From NCBI RefSeq assembly GCF_000143415.4, contig NW_003314315.1, positions 62,001 through 126,000 of the forward strand: a DNA stretch of 64,000 bases, written 5' to 3'. The DNA is from Selaginella moellendorffii. Its lineage: Eukaryota > Streptophyta > Lycopodiopsida > Selaginellales > Selaginellaceae. Positions within the stretch are counted from its first letter, which is position 1. Each line of letters starts with the position of its first letter. The notes beneath the pieces are model-generated. The model saw nothing but the letters and a program-made list of their open reading frames with translations. It was not told where the DNA came from and ran no database searches. A program made the translations under genes and the position numbers. Shown here piece after piece: positions 11,323 through 22,149 of this stretch.

Positions 11323-12093
11323 TTACTGAGAAAAAGCTCTGCCGTGGTTGTTGAGAAAGGTGGTGCTATGGGTTCCATCGCTAATTTCCATCTTGCCTTG
11401 TGCACTGTCAATGGTGCAATGGGTTGTGACTTGCCATGAGAGGCTGAGGATGATAGAGTCCTTCAAAGAGGACGTTCCAAGACGTTGGTAGTTGACCATA
11501 AGGAAATCTATCTTAGAAATAACACCCTGCACTGAGACCTTGACACCATAGCAAATGCCCACTAGAGGAATGGTGTGGTTGGCAAAGGTCTTTAGCACGA
11601 TGGAGGAGCTCTCTCTAATCTATAGCTGTGCTGAAAGGGCAGTTTCAAGAGAGATAATATTGCTTCCAGAATCGGAGTCAACCAAAGCATCCTTCCTATA
11701 AGAGGAAGTACCAATCTGCACCGGGACAAAGAATGGACTAAGATCTCCACCGTATCTTGTTATGTTGACAATGTGCACATCTTGAGGAGTCCTCTTGAGA
11801 GTGCTCTCTAGTGTTCCTGACTGTGCAAACTCCTCTAAACGCTGACTAAATCCCAGGACAAGACACAACATGTCTCGAAGCAAAATGGTGACAGGAGTGT
11901 CAACTAGCTGTTGAAGAACTGGCTCCAGAACAGGAATAGTTGTTGGTGAGATCTCAGGAGGAGAAGAGAGCAGTGACTTGAAGGGGAGCTTACAAGCCAC
12001 CCTTTGTGTCATTAGATTTGGTGCCGAAAGAGATTCACTTTCAACCGATGCCGGGGGATCAATGCCAGGTTGAGCAGTTGCCTTCTTCTTCAC
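11323..12093 (-). pseudogene. Gypsy aspartic protease (remnant)
   Basis: Two minus-strand frames (12,093-11,620 and 11,598-11,323) cover this domain. The first ends ALVDSDSGSNIISLETA, where DSGSN replaces the DTGA/DSGS catalytic motif of retropepsins. The second continues with VGICYGVKVSVQGVISKIDF and LGTSSLKDSIILSLSW, the flap and second half. Upstream is RVACKLPFKSLLSS, which recurs in the plus-strand relative at 15,550-15,600. The protease cleaves the Gag-Pol polyprotein. It is interrupted by a stop at about 11,600. Confidence 0.65.
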
Positions 12094-12249
12094 TTAGGCT
12101 CGAGTGGCTGTGGTTTGCTGCTGTTGCCTATAGAGTTCCCCAGCTACCAAAATTGTGTTGACTGATGAGGTTGGTGCCTTGCCTTTGCTTGATGAGGGTG
12201 CTGCCTCAATTGCTTATCGCTCCAATTGCTCTTGATATGTCTCTAGACC

Positions 12250-13386
12250 TCAAGACAATGTGGAATTATCATCGAAGGGATGTTGTTGGATACGTTGAGA
12301 AGATGGAGGCTGAAGCTTAGGGTGAAGCTTGAAGCAGCACTGCGTGTTGTGTGTGTTTGTCTCGCAGTGAGTGCGCCAACGGGACTTAAATCTGCGTTCC
12401 TGAGTTGTAGTGTCCTCTTTCCTGGACTCCACCAGCTCCTGGAGCAGTTTGTCATGGTGTGATTGCTGCTGAAGAATGATCTCTTTTAGCTGCCGCATCT
12501 CGTTGGCAAAGTTCTCAATAGCTAGAGGTGTATGCTCAATAACAACGGGCTTTGTTGTGGACGGGTGAACAACTGCGCAAGGTGACTCTGATGGGGTAAT
12601 GGCTTGGTCAAAATCAATTCTAGCAATCCCTAGGTCGACAAGAAGCTCTCTTTCCAGCTTTGTGGCAAATGAAAATGCCTCGCTTCAAGACCTGAATGTT
12701 TTCTTAAGAAGTTTCTGCTGCAAGTTCCGATGCAGACCCACTGTGAATGCCATGATCCCCTGTTGCTCATCTTGGACCACTCTAGGATCCCAACACTACT
12801 TCCAATATGCTCAAAATTAGGTGATGTAGCTAGGAACAGACTCGTGAGCACCCTACTGGAACGAAAAGAGGTTGACAAGTAGCCGATTTGTGGGTTTTTT
12901 TTCAATGAAGCGTTCTTTGAAAGAAGCAAGTGGTGTCTGGAAGTTTGTCCGGTCCTCTGGGAGGAGAGAATCTTCCCAAGTTGCTGCTTTGCCTTCAAGA
13001 GACTTCAAGAAGTCGCAACACATACGATCATCATCGACGATCATGTTTGTGGTGTAGTAGTAATCAAAGCGATTGATATGCGATGCTGGAGAGATTATTC
13101 CAACACCTGATAAGGTCAGCAGATCACTCCCCCTATGCAGAACATAGATCTGAGGTCAAGCTAAAGGTGGCTGTGCCATAGCTCGTAGATTGAAGTCACT
13201 AGAATTTGCCGAGGATGAAGAGGACTTGGCCCGAGAAGGTGTTGTGTTGTACCTAAGTTGCCTTTGGATGTTAAAAAGTTTACTCTGTACCTTAGGGCCT
13301 TGAGGTATGGTAAAAGGGTGCCAATTTGTCACACGTTTAGTTTGTATTGGCATCAAATACCCTAAACACTGCAAATGCATGGTCAA
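12250..13386 (-). pseudogene. Gypsy gag region (remnant)
   Basis: Several short minus-strand frames (13,386-13,156, 13,044-12,853, 12,998-12,630, 12,498-12,250) carry gag-like features. DDDRMCCDFLKSLEGKAATW resembles the retrotransposon gag helix 'FxxSLxGxAxxW' (family Retrotrans_gag), followed by TPLASFKERFIEK. No CCHC zinc knuckle is evident. The region codes the capsid protein in intact elements. Frameshifts break it here. Confidence 0.6.
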
Positions 13387-13509
13387 GGCAACTAAGCTAA
13401 CAAGAGCAAAAAGACTACAGATTAGTGCTCAAGCTGCTCAAAGTTGCCCAAAATGCCTGTGACAAAGAGAAATGAGGGTGAAAATGGAAGGAGATGTTGG
13501 CCTCAAGCA

Positions 13510-13645
13510 TATATAACCATTGGCTTGTAGAATAAGCGCTGACCTCTCGGAGTAGCCGGTAGCCAATAACTAATAACTAGTAACTAATAACTGGGAACCT
13601 ATAACATGTAACCAGTAACCCCTTGCTCTCGCTCTTACTCCTGCA
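13510..13645. repeat. GTAACCAGTAA-type minisatellite, copy 2
   Basis: This repeats the order of units seen at 5,743-5,895, including AACCATTGGC at its left edge and CTGACCTCTCGGAGTAGCCGG. It lies just outside the gag remnant, where the element's 5' LTR should be. The similarity ends in both directions after about 140 bp. The stretch 13,650-14,475 to its right holds no gene that I can recognise. Confidence 0.5.
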
Positions 13646-14637
13646 CCTACTCCAACACTGGCTCCTACCTTTGCACCAACTCCTGTTCCTGCTCCTGTTC
13701 CTGTTCTTACGCCTACTTTTGCTCCCTTTGTTCCCAAGGAACTCCCAACAAAGTTTAGCCCGAAAGAGAAAAATGAGTTCTCTAGTCTCAATCCTTCCCC
13801 ATTTTGACTGTTAGTGGGCTTGTTAGAAAGGGCTCAGCCCCGTCTACCCTCTATCACAAGAATTTGTGAAAAAGCTACCTCAATATTCCCCGAAATCCAA
13901 GAAGGGGTAGCCTAGAACACCAATATTGTGGAAAAATAGGTGTATGTCATTGATGTAGATCAATATTAAGGCGCTATTGGTATTTTTGGAAAGCCCACCT
14001 CTAGAAAAAAATGACATCCAAAACAAAGCTTGGAGAAGCATGAATTCTTGCTATAGAGATGACCCAATCTAGCCGGAGAAGAAAATCCTTTTGCATGCTG
14101 TCAATTTGCCCAAATCTAGTGCTAAGAATCACCATTACTCATAGATCTAGGCCAGATCTACAAGCCCAAATGCACTATCTTGAGAAATTGGGCCGAGGAT
14201 CCAAGCGAGAAAGTGAAAACCCCAAAATGTTCATTCAACCGAGCTAAGAAACGTTGTATCTCTTCAAATACTACACAGCTTGTTGAGTGCCACACCTTGT
14301 TGGAAAGAGGAGTTCTAGACTTATCCAACAAGCCTAAGATCCAATAAAACCACCTCAAGATGAACAAGAAATTGGTTCCCAAATTTTGCAACCAAAAGAA
14401 AAAGAGAGAAATAACACCTCAGAAAGTCACGCTAAGTTCATTTTTTGGGGGAATGAGGGGGCGCTTCCCCCAACACTCGCTCAAACACGAGAATTGCTTC
14501 AATGCTCTCTGCAAAATGCCTCCCCTTCCCCTTATAGGACAAAGGTTTTATAGTTGGAAGATAGGGAATATTTCAAGGACCAGAATATTCTCTCTCTCTT
14601 TCACTCTCTCGGTGGCCACGCCTTAACACTAGACGCA

Positions 14638-15339
14638 AAACAAGGACAGGCATGCAAGTGGGAGCTAAATTATGCCTCAAGTTAATCAGCCATGCCTGAC
14701 CTACCCACTATCCCTACTATACATTTGGAACCCCTATACCCCCCCCCACCCCCCCCCCCCTTTGAGGAACACATGCTTTGGGCTTTCACCTCAAGCCTCC
14801 CTTAGTATCAGGAGTTAATCTTTGGAACAAGCTTGAAATTTACTAAATATGAAATGTCCTTAGATTGCGAATTTGGACACGGGACGAACATCATTGTGTT
14901 TAGAACAATCTCTACATTGTGTAAATATGCCAAATGAGCAAATCTGGACACTTTCCATAAATAGCATTTGGGACCGAAATGAGACTAACACAAAGAGCAT
15001 GATAGTGAGGGTGTTTAGCAGACATAGTAAGCTATCATTTAGCAAATATTGAGGGACTAATCTCAATATTGTGGGGGTTCTTGATACTAGCAAGTGCAAG
15101 TCAATGACAGGAGTTTCTTAAACTAGGTCGAGTATGCTCAACAAGAAACACATATGGTTCCTACCTCATGTTTATCTGATTTAAGTGCATGATCATTGAT
15201 AAGTTTCTCAACTAGCTCAAGTGGGAATTAATAACAGGCCCAGCAATATTGACCTTCTACTGTCATAGCAATAAGGAAAGAATATCCAAAAAGACTAGTT
15301 GACAGGTAACTTTCGATACCCAAAGTCACATTTGCGACA
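14638..15339 (-). repeat. Right part of the split 5' LTR
   Basis: It aligns along its length with 19,311-20,268 (without the 243-bp insert there), from GACGCAAAACAAGGACAGG to the terminal TCACATTTGCGACA. It contains a poly-C tract (14,741-14,762), as do the other copies. Base 15,339 is the outer edge of the element. The following bases AATAA would be its target duplication, but the partner lies outside the window. Confidence 0.75.
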
Positions 15340-15396
15340 AATAACAACACTGTAACACAAGACAAGGATCACTACCAACAGCAGCTCGAGTAGTGT

Positions 15397-16940
15397 GTGA
15401 TTAAGGATGTACTTTTGTCATCTTCTAGCAAAGGGAAGGCTCCAATGGGACAGGTCAATGCAATTAAGATTGCAAAGACAGCAGCCACACAAGCACAAAA
15501 GAAGAAAGCAGCCACTAGCGATCTAGCTCCTTCAACAACCACCGATCCAACACCGAAGGTGGCATGCAAGCTCCCATTCACGTCTCTCCTTCCTAGATGT
15601 CCTCTACCTTTCTCTAGTAGTTCCCAAGTCCCTGAGAGTGCACTTCAACAATTGATGGAGATGTTTGTCACCTTTTCACTGCATGAGCTTTTGTGCATGA
15701 TTCCACCTCTTCTCTTGATCTAGGTGCATTGTTTGCACATGTAAATTGTGGTAACAGTTCTCCTATCATCATTGCTCTTGTTGATTCCAGATCTGGGAAC
15801 AATGTGATCTCTTTGGATGCAGCCACAAGAGTAGGTCTTTAGGTCTTTGGAAGCACAACTCTAATCTTGAAGATGTTTGCAAACCACATTATCGTCCCCA
15901 CGGACATTTGCCACAATATTTGAGTTTAGATCAACAGGGTGGAATCTCTTCTAAACTTTATAGTGGTGGACTACCAAAGTTGTTCAACTCCACACCTTTG
16001 AAGGATTCCTTAATCCTTGGATGAGTTTAGCACAATTAAGTTCATGGCATCACTAATTGGTCACTCAGCATGATGGAGATTAGCAATAGTCACTGGACTT
16101 CTTGTTTCTACAATGCTCACAGACACTCTCTATTGGGAAAGCTTCAAGGACAACCTCCAGGCCTAATTGATACCCTATTTTCTTCATTGACACACTTTCC
16201 CCACTCATTGACTATTGTCTTCCCTGAGTTGCTTGAAGATCCATCACAGCCCAAGTTCAACATGTTCCAGTGCACACTATCATCACAGAGGCTTCCCCAA
16301 TCATCACAAAAAACACTCAATTTGATCAAAGTGATGGCCAGCTTCAAGAGTTGCTAGTCTTTTGAGTGGAGGCTCTTTCAATGACATCATTTCTTTTCAA
16401 GTGTGGGCCTTATATAGAGAATCTCCCCTTAGTTGCAACTTGGTCTTAAAGTCTTCAGCATGGTACTCCAGCAAAGGAGGTACATCCTATGGTGTTTGCC
16501 ACCTTTGAAAAGGGAACAACAATTATGAGTGAGAGCATATTTATTTGAGAATCGGGTGGTGAGTGACCATATGATCAGTCAGGCCTCTTTATTTGAGGAC
16601 CAAACTGCTCCTACTTTCACAGATTTCCAGCTTCATGCTTGTGACATGGAGATATTTGCCCTTGACAAATAGTGTAGGGCCTCATCTGAGCAACTTCTTT
16701 CTGCAAAGAACAAGATCAAGGCAACCATTGACTCCAAAGTTTCTAGTTTAGTCCTTTTTTCTCCTGGGCAGTTTGTTTTTCTCAAAGAGTTCACTCCCTC
16801 TTCCAAGTTCTCTTCATAGTGGCTCAGCCCCTACTTCATTCAACCCCAGGTGGAGGGTGGTTCCTATGTACTCACTGATGAAATTGGCTGTAAGCTTTCA
16901 CATGCTCACAATCATTGCCACCTTAAAGCATTCATGTGGT
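15397..16940 (+). pseudogene. Internally deleted plus-strand relative of the nested Gypsy element
   Basis: The frame at 15,397-15,723 carries TPKVACKLPFTSLLPRCP and LQQLMEMFVTFSLHELLCM. It matches the protease-upstream region of the minus-strand Gypsy (RVACKLPFKSLLSS, LQQLVDTPVTILLRDMLCL). Protease-like SRSGNNVISLDAATRV follows near 15,790. After 16,600 the sequence jumps to integrase C-terminal matches: HACDMEIFALDK corresponds to HARDLEVLALEE, and FLKEFTPSSKFSS to LLKEFTPPSKFSP. Reverse transcriptase and the integrase core are missing, so a large internal deletion joined protease to the integrase tail. Stops are frequent. Confidence 0.7.
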
Positions 16941-17009
16941 CATTTTGTTCCTTTTTCTTTGTTTTTGTTTTTGTTTTTTTTTTTCTTTCTCCTCTCTATT
17001 TTGTTTTCA

Positions 17010-17730
17010 AGCTTTACTACCTTGGGCTGTGAGTTCCAGCTTGGATTTCAGCCACAAGGTTGCATTAACTCCTTTCGTGTATGAGCTCTTATGGTTTCTT
17101 AGTGAGTTCTCAACTATTTTCAGGATTCATTATCACCTTCATCATTACAAAATCACAGTCCAAAATCATATACCATTCTCTCTAGACACCATTGCCCACT
17201 CTTTGTGACCAATACCCACACTAGGATCTTAGCAATTTCATCCCTTTCTATCCATAGTACTCAATATGCATTTAACTAGAGCCAAAAAAATCTTTCAAAA
17301 ATAGTTAAATCCAAATCTGATATACCATTTACAAGTTACAATTGCGACTTTACATCTTTGCAAAATATCAGCACATTTGGAGCAATTTTTCTTTGAGCCA
17401 GCGTCATCCAGCATATAGAGAGTGCCCAAGCTACTTTCTTGAGCAAGCTAATAGCTGCCAACACTTATTCTCCAGCTTCAAACATCCGTGGATAAATGCC
17501 ACCATCAAATTAACAATGTTTTCAACACTTTGTGTTGTCTATAGTAGCTGCGACTTTCAGTTTTAGGTTGTCACTATCAACTTTTACCTCTTCACTATTA
17601 CAGCCACTCATCCCCACACTCTTGGCCTCACTCATCCCTTCACATTTTCACTATCTTCAATCACTTTTACATTTACCATGACTGGGTAACACATCCATCA
17701 CAACTATCCATTCCTGAAACTTCCTAAACA
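17010..17730. other. Unassigned stretch between two Gypsy remnants
   Basis: There are only short frames here (up to 90 codons) with no domain similarity that I recognise. A T-rich tract at 16,945-16,990 precedes it. It may be the decayed 5' portion of the plus-strand Gypsy whose reverse transcriptase starts at about 17,731. Confidence 0.3.
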
Positions 17731-18650
17731 TTTACTCAGTTGATGATGAAAGTATTTGGGTGTTATCTTCATGAGTTTGTGGAGATTTTCTTGGATGATA
17801 TTCTTGTTTTCAACAAGAATATAGAGGAGCATAAGATGCATTTGTGCAAAGTTTTTTTGTTACTTTGTGATAGCAAGTTTTATGCAAAGAAGAGCAAATG
17901 TGAATTTGCAAAGTCGGAGGTGGAATATCTAGGCCATATTGTGCCATCTAAAGGTGTCAAAAAAGATCCAAGGAAGGTGGTTGTGGTGGAAAATTGGCCT
18001 ACACCAACTTCAGTGGCTGAGTTACACAATTTTCTTGGTATAGCTAGTTACTACTAATGTTTCCAACATAAGTTTGTAGAGGTGGCTATTCCTTTGACAC
18101 AGTTGTTGCGCAAAAATGTGCCATTCGAGTGGAAGACACTATAAGAGAAGACTTTTGTGGCGCTGAAACGATTGTTGAGTGAGACTTTAATGCTTCGCAT
18201 TGTTGATCCATCAAAACCTTATGAGGTGATATGCGATGCGAGTGGTTATGCTTTGGGCGGAGTTCTCCTGCAAGAGGGACAGCCTATTGCATATGAGAGT
18301 CAAACTTTGAATTCCGTAGAGCAACATTATTCGAGCAAAAGTTACTCTTTATTATTCATGCTTTGCGGATGTGGCGACACTATCTTTATGGTGCAGCGTT
18401 CGTGGTGTTGATGGATCACAAACCACTTATGTATCATTTCATATAGAAGGAGTTGAACACTAGGCAAGCTTGTTGGATGGTCAAACTCATAGAGTTTAGG
18501 GAGTTTCCTATTGAGTATTGTCCGGGAAAATCAAATATGGTGGCAGATGCTTTATTTCGTGTTCGTCATGTTATGGCATTACAAACACGGTTTTGTCATC
18601 GTTTGAGTAAAGTGGTCAGTGAGTTTGGGCAGTTGGTTGAGCGTGCTTAA
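17731..18650 (+). pseudogene. Plus-strand Gypsy reverse transcriptase and RNase H (remnant)
   Basis: The first frame (17,740-18,057) holds EIFLDDILVFNKNIEEH (LDDILVFS catalytic motif), KFYAKKSKCEFAKSEVEYLG and the connection motif LHNFLGIASYY. The next frame (18,157-18,411) holds the RNase H start VICDASGYALGGVLLQEG and PIAYESQTLN. The third (18,453-18,650) holds YCPGKSNMVADALFRV, where most elements have PGKxNVVADALSR. It is a different Gypsy lineage from the minus-strand element. In-frame stops at about 18,056, 18,142 and 18,445 inactivate it, and the 5' part of the reverse transcriptase is missing. Confidence 0.8.
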
Positions 18651-18686
18651 GCTTAAGATGCTAAGGTGGCCTCTTTGTGAGACTAG

Positions 18687-18870
18687 ATGGAAGCCCCTTT
18701 CTCATTGGTGGATGGGATTCTCTACTACAATAGCCATGTATATTTGCGATGGGTGAATGCATTAATTACTCAAGTTTTATTCCACTATCATGATCATCCA
18801 AAGGCCGGTCATTTTGGGGGGAAGAAGATATATGAGTTATATTTATATTTAATATTTAGCAATTTATATT
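18687..18870 (+). pseudogene. Integrase zinc finger, first half (split by a solo LTR)
   Basis: The frame carries HYHDHPKAGHFGGKKIYEL, the His pair of the integrase H2C2 zinc-binding domain. It breaks at 18,870, where a solo LTR begins. The Cys pair (KYCKYCELYQRVK) is found immediately after that LTR at about 20,300. Confidence 0.8.
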
Positions 18871-20268
18871 TGTAATGCACATGGTTTTTACCCTTTATCC
18901 TATGGTGATTTACTATGGGATAACACCACGAAGTGAAACCTAAACCCTCTTTGTGCCACGTGACATATGCCATGTATCACATGCCACATGTCCAAAGGAC
19001 AATGGTGCGGAACCCAAGTTTCAGGGCATTGGGCCACTAAATAAAGGAATGGTGCCAAACTCCCAAGCATTGAGCCAAGGAGTGATGGAACTGGACCATG
19101 GAGCAACTCCCAAGCATACAGCCCAAGGAGTGAAGGGACAGGAGCCTAGAATGACTTGGAATAGTTCTGGAGCAACCAGCATCCTAATGCCAGGACCAGT
19201 ACATAAAACGGAGTCAAACGGAGTTTGGCACTATCTTAGCATATCGATAACACAAGGATATGGGTACTCCACCAGCTAGCATGGAATGGAATTTGGGCTT
19301 AGACCCAAGCCGGACGCAGAACAAGAACAGGCACGCAAGTGGGAGCTAGACTATGCCTCAGGTTGGTCAGCCATGCTCGACCTACCCACTATCCTTACTA
19401 TACATTTGGAACCCCTCACAGCTCCCCCAACCCCCCCTCCCCTTGAGGAACACACGCTTTGGGCTTTCACCCTAAGCCTCCCTTAGTATTAGGAGTTAGT
19501 TTCTGGAACAAGCTTAAAACTTATTAAATATGGAATGTTCTTAAATTGTAAATTTGGACACCAAACCAACACCATTGTGTTTAGAATAATCTCTACATTG
19601 CGTAGATATGCCAAATGAGCAAATCTGGACACTTTCTATAGATAGCATTTGGGACCTGTTAGGAAACATTTTCATCGCTTCCATGGATGATTTTGGCCTA
19701 GACAGTTTAGGCTTGGTGAGCACGGTACGGCAAGGATTCCTCATAAAAGGAGGGAGAACATGGTATGGAAGGTAGGTTATATTTTTGGGTTCTATTTTCT
19801 CCTCTCTCCTCTTTCAATTTCTCTATTTTCCTCCTCTATATTTCTCTTCCATGGAATATATTAGTGATTCTTGCCAGGAGATTTGGGCAAATCTCAACAA
19901 GACCAAAATGAGACTAACACAAAGGGCATGATAGCGAGGGTGTTTGGCAAACACAGCAAACTATCATCTAGCGAATATTAAGGGACCAAGCTCAATATCA
20001 CGAGGTTCTTGACACTAGCAAGTGCAAGCCAATGACACAAGTTTCTCAAACCAGGCTGAGTATGCTCAGTAAGAAACACATAAGAGTTCCTACCTTATGT
20101 TTATCTAATTTAAATGCATGTTCATTGACTAGTTTCTCAACTAGCTCAAATGGGAATTAATAACGGGTCTAGCAATATCAAACTTCTGTTATCGTGGCAG
20201 TAAGGAAAGAGTGTCCATAAGGATTGGCTGACAGGTAAGTTTCGATACCTAAAATCACATTTGCGACA
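18871..20268 (-). mobile_element. Solo LTR of the LARD-like family, target duplication ATATT
   Basis: This 1,398-bp LTR starts TGTAATGC and ends TTTGCGACA, and it is flanked on both sides by ATATT (18,866-18,870 and 20,269-20,273). It is homologous over its whole length to the split LTR at 4,896-5,304 and 14,638-15,339. No internal region is attached, so it arose by LTR-LTR recombination. Excluding the 243-bp insert at 19,657-19,899, it is 1,155 bp. Its insertion separates the His pair from the Cys pair of a Gypsy integrase zinc finger, proving it landed in that element. Confidence 0.88.
19657..19899. mobile_element. Small solo LTR nested inside the larger solo LTR
   Basis: This 243-bp segment is absent from the homologous LTR copy at about 14,972. 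It starts TGTTAGGAAACA and ends ATCTCAACA, the TG...CA form of LTR ends. It contains an A+T box CATAAAAGG and a pyrimidine-rich TTTCTCCTCTCTCCTC stretch typical of promoter-bearing LTRs. Flanks are GGACC and AGACC, a 5-bp target duplication with one mismatch. Size and termini suggest a Copia LTR. No partner is present in the window. Confidence 0.75.
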
Positions 20269-20669
20269 ATATTGGAGGAATATAAAGGTTAATATCCTCA
20301 AGTATTGTAAATATTGTGAGCTCTATCAGCGGGTTAAGGTGCCACAGAAAAAGACTTTTGCAACCTTTACCTATTCCTTAAAGCCGTTGGTATAGTATCT
20401 TTATGGACTTCATCATTTATTTGCCATGAACACAGAGGCAAAAGGAGCAAATATGGGTCATGGTGGATCGATTGACAAAGTATATATGGTTGTTGGCTCT
20501 TCAGAAGACTATCATTACCCCAAACTTGGCTATAGTTTACTTGGAGAAGGTTTTCCTTGATTTTGGTTTTGGTTTGCCAGAGGATATCATTAGTGATCGC
20601 AATTCAAAGTTCACAAGTGGATTTTGCAAAAGTTTTGTGAAGGCTATACACATGACTTTGAAACTCTAG
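20269..20669 (+). pseudogene. Integrase zinc finger second half and core (remnant)
   Basis: Directly after the solo LTR the frame gives KYCKYCELYQRVK (zinc-binding Cys pair). After a break comes VDRLTKYIWLLAL (first catalytic Asp of the integrase core) and ISDRNSKFTSGFCKSF (second Asp). It stops at the LTR fragment beginning about 20,670, before the catalytic Glu. It belongs to the plus-strand Gypsy of 17,731. Confidence 0.8.
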
Positions 20670-21274
20670 AGTGGCAATCCCCCCCCCCCCCCGCTCCCCC
20701 CGCTTTGAGGAACACATGCTTTAGGCTTGACCATTCCTTAGTACTGAGAGTTAATCTCTTGGACTAACTCGAAACTTAGTAAATATGGAATTGTGCTAGA
20801 TTGAGAATTTGGACACAAGACAAACACTATTGTATTCAAGACAATCTCTACATTTCGTAAATATGCCAAATTAACATATCTAGACACTTTCCATAAATAA
20901 TAATTGGGACTGAACAGAACTAACAAAAGGTGTATTATAGCGAGGGTGTTTGGCAGACATGGTAAATTATCATTTAGTGATATTGAAGGACTAGTATTAA
21001 TACACGAAGGTTCTTATCACTAGCCAATGCAAGACATAACAAAACAAGAACTCCTTATTAGGCTAAGTATACTTAGCTAATAACACGTAGGAATTTCATT
21101 CTTATACTCGTTTAGTCTAAATACACTTGAAATGCTCAATTAACTCCACTAGTACAAGAGGGATTGATAAAGGGTCTAGTAATATCGACCTTTTGCCATT
21201 GTGGTAGTAAGGAAAGAATATTTGAAAGGACTAGCTAACAGGTACTTTTGATACTTACAATCACATTTGTGACA
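20670..21274 (-). repeat. Truncated third copy of the LARD-family LTR
   Basis: From a poly-C tract (20,679-20,701) through TTTGAGGAACACATGCTTTA to the terminal TCACATTTGTGACA this matches the right half of the other two LTR copies, more divergently. The left half is missing. The junction coincides with the poly-C run, right where the Gypsy integrase frame ends. This is the oldest-looking copy of the family here. Confidence 0.7.
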
Positions 21275-21356
21275 TGTTCACATTGCAACCACTTCTCTCT
21301 CCCAACACACAGTAGATCAATTTGGCAGTTTATTTTTACATAGTAAGTGACTTTGC

Positions 21357-21755
21357 GTGCAACACTTCAAAGTTAAAATAAAGAACCCAAAGTTCCATAT
21401 AGGGTCTCATAGATATGCTATTGATATCACCATCTCTTCCTTGGTTCATGAGTTCCCACCACTAATGCCTCCTATGCTAGATATAGTTCTAATTTCCAAC
21501 TTGGTTCTTTTACATGATTTTGCACTAGAAGCTATATTCTTGACATTCTGTAGCGTCACTGCAACTATTTCTTTAGTTGACTTGAATGAGCAAAGCACAA
21601 ATATTAAATGTGTTATTGATGACTTTGAATATGTCTTCAAGGTATGTGTGCACTTTCACTTTCACCTCCCATTAACAATTACAATGTGTAAATTCAAGTT
21701 TCAGCAAATATGTCTTTTATCTTTTGACAAAATCAAATCACAATGGTTTGGGTGA
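21357..21755 (+). other. Open frame of 132 codons, unrecognised
   Basis: The frame starts at an ATG and runs without stops through SLVHEFPPLMPPMLDI and NIKCVIDDFEYVFKV. I do not recognise it. It is AT-rich and lies upstream of the Helitron remnant, so it may be a decayed part of that element, but no motif proves it. Treat as doubtful coding. Confidence 0.25.
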
Positions 21756-22149
21756 CAAGGGCCAATCAAGATCTTTTACAAACTTGAAGGCACTAGTGAC
21801 CGAGATGTTTTCAAGATAGCACCTTGCACTATAGTATGTAATCTCTGCTAGGTCGGGTGCTATTTACAATTAAATCTAAAATCAATTGTATTGACGAGAG
21901 TTTGATAGGGTATGTATGTCCTTCAGATCATATTCTTTACTATAATTTTGCTATTAGGCTCTCGAGATATTTCTATCTTGGTGGGATGTTGTGCTTGTTA
22001 CAAATTCAAGATTTGCAAGCTCAATTCTCAACTTGGTCATTGCATTACCAAGCATTGCCCTACCATTTCACTTACTTTCACTTTACAAGCAAAATAAGAA
22101 CTTTAATATTTGAACAAATATTAAACACTACAATAGTGCTCTTGCTTTC

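Larger units (their letters stand above)
5305..14637 (-). mobile_element. Gypsy-type LTR retrotransposon, degenerate, nested in an LTR
   Basis: About 9.3 kb are inserted into the 5' LTR of the LARD-like element. On the minus strand the remnants run gag (13,386-12,250), aspartic protease (12,093-11,323), an extra RNase H-like domain (10,530-10,080), reverse transcriptase (10,137-9,133), RNase H (9,087-8,656), integrase zinc finger (8,475-8,215) and integrase core (about 7,500-6,918). Stop codons and frameshifts separate the pieces, so it is not autonomous now. The left end reads TGTTGGGGGAAGG and an inverted copy of TGTTGGGGGAAG ends at 14,475. The exact right end (14,475 or 14,637) and a target duplication are unresolved. 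A degenerate 150-bp repeat is shared between 5,743-5,895 and 13,510-13,645, probably within its diverged LTRs. Confidence 0.8.

Noticed and set aside
14638-14642. CTAGA after the Gypsy right end as a target duplication
   Set aside because: The left flank (GCTTG) does not match it; the resemblance to the TRIM's CTAGA duplication is coincidence.
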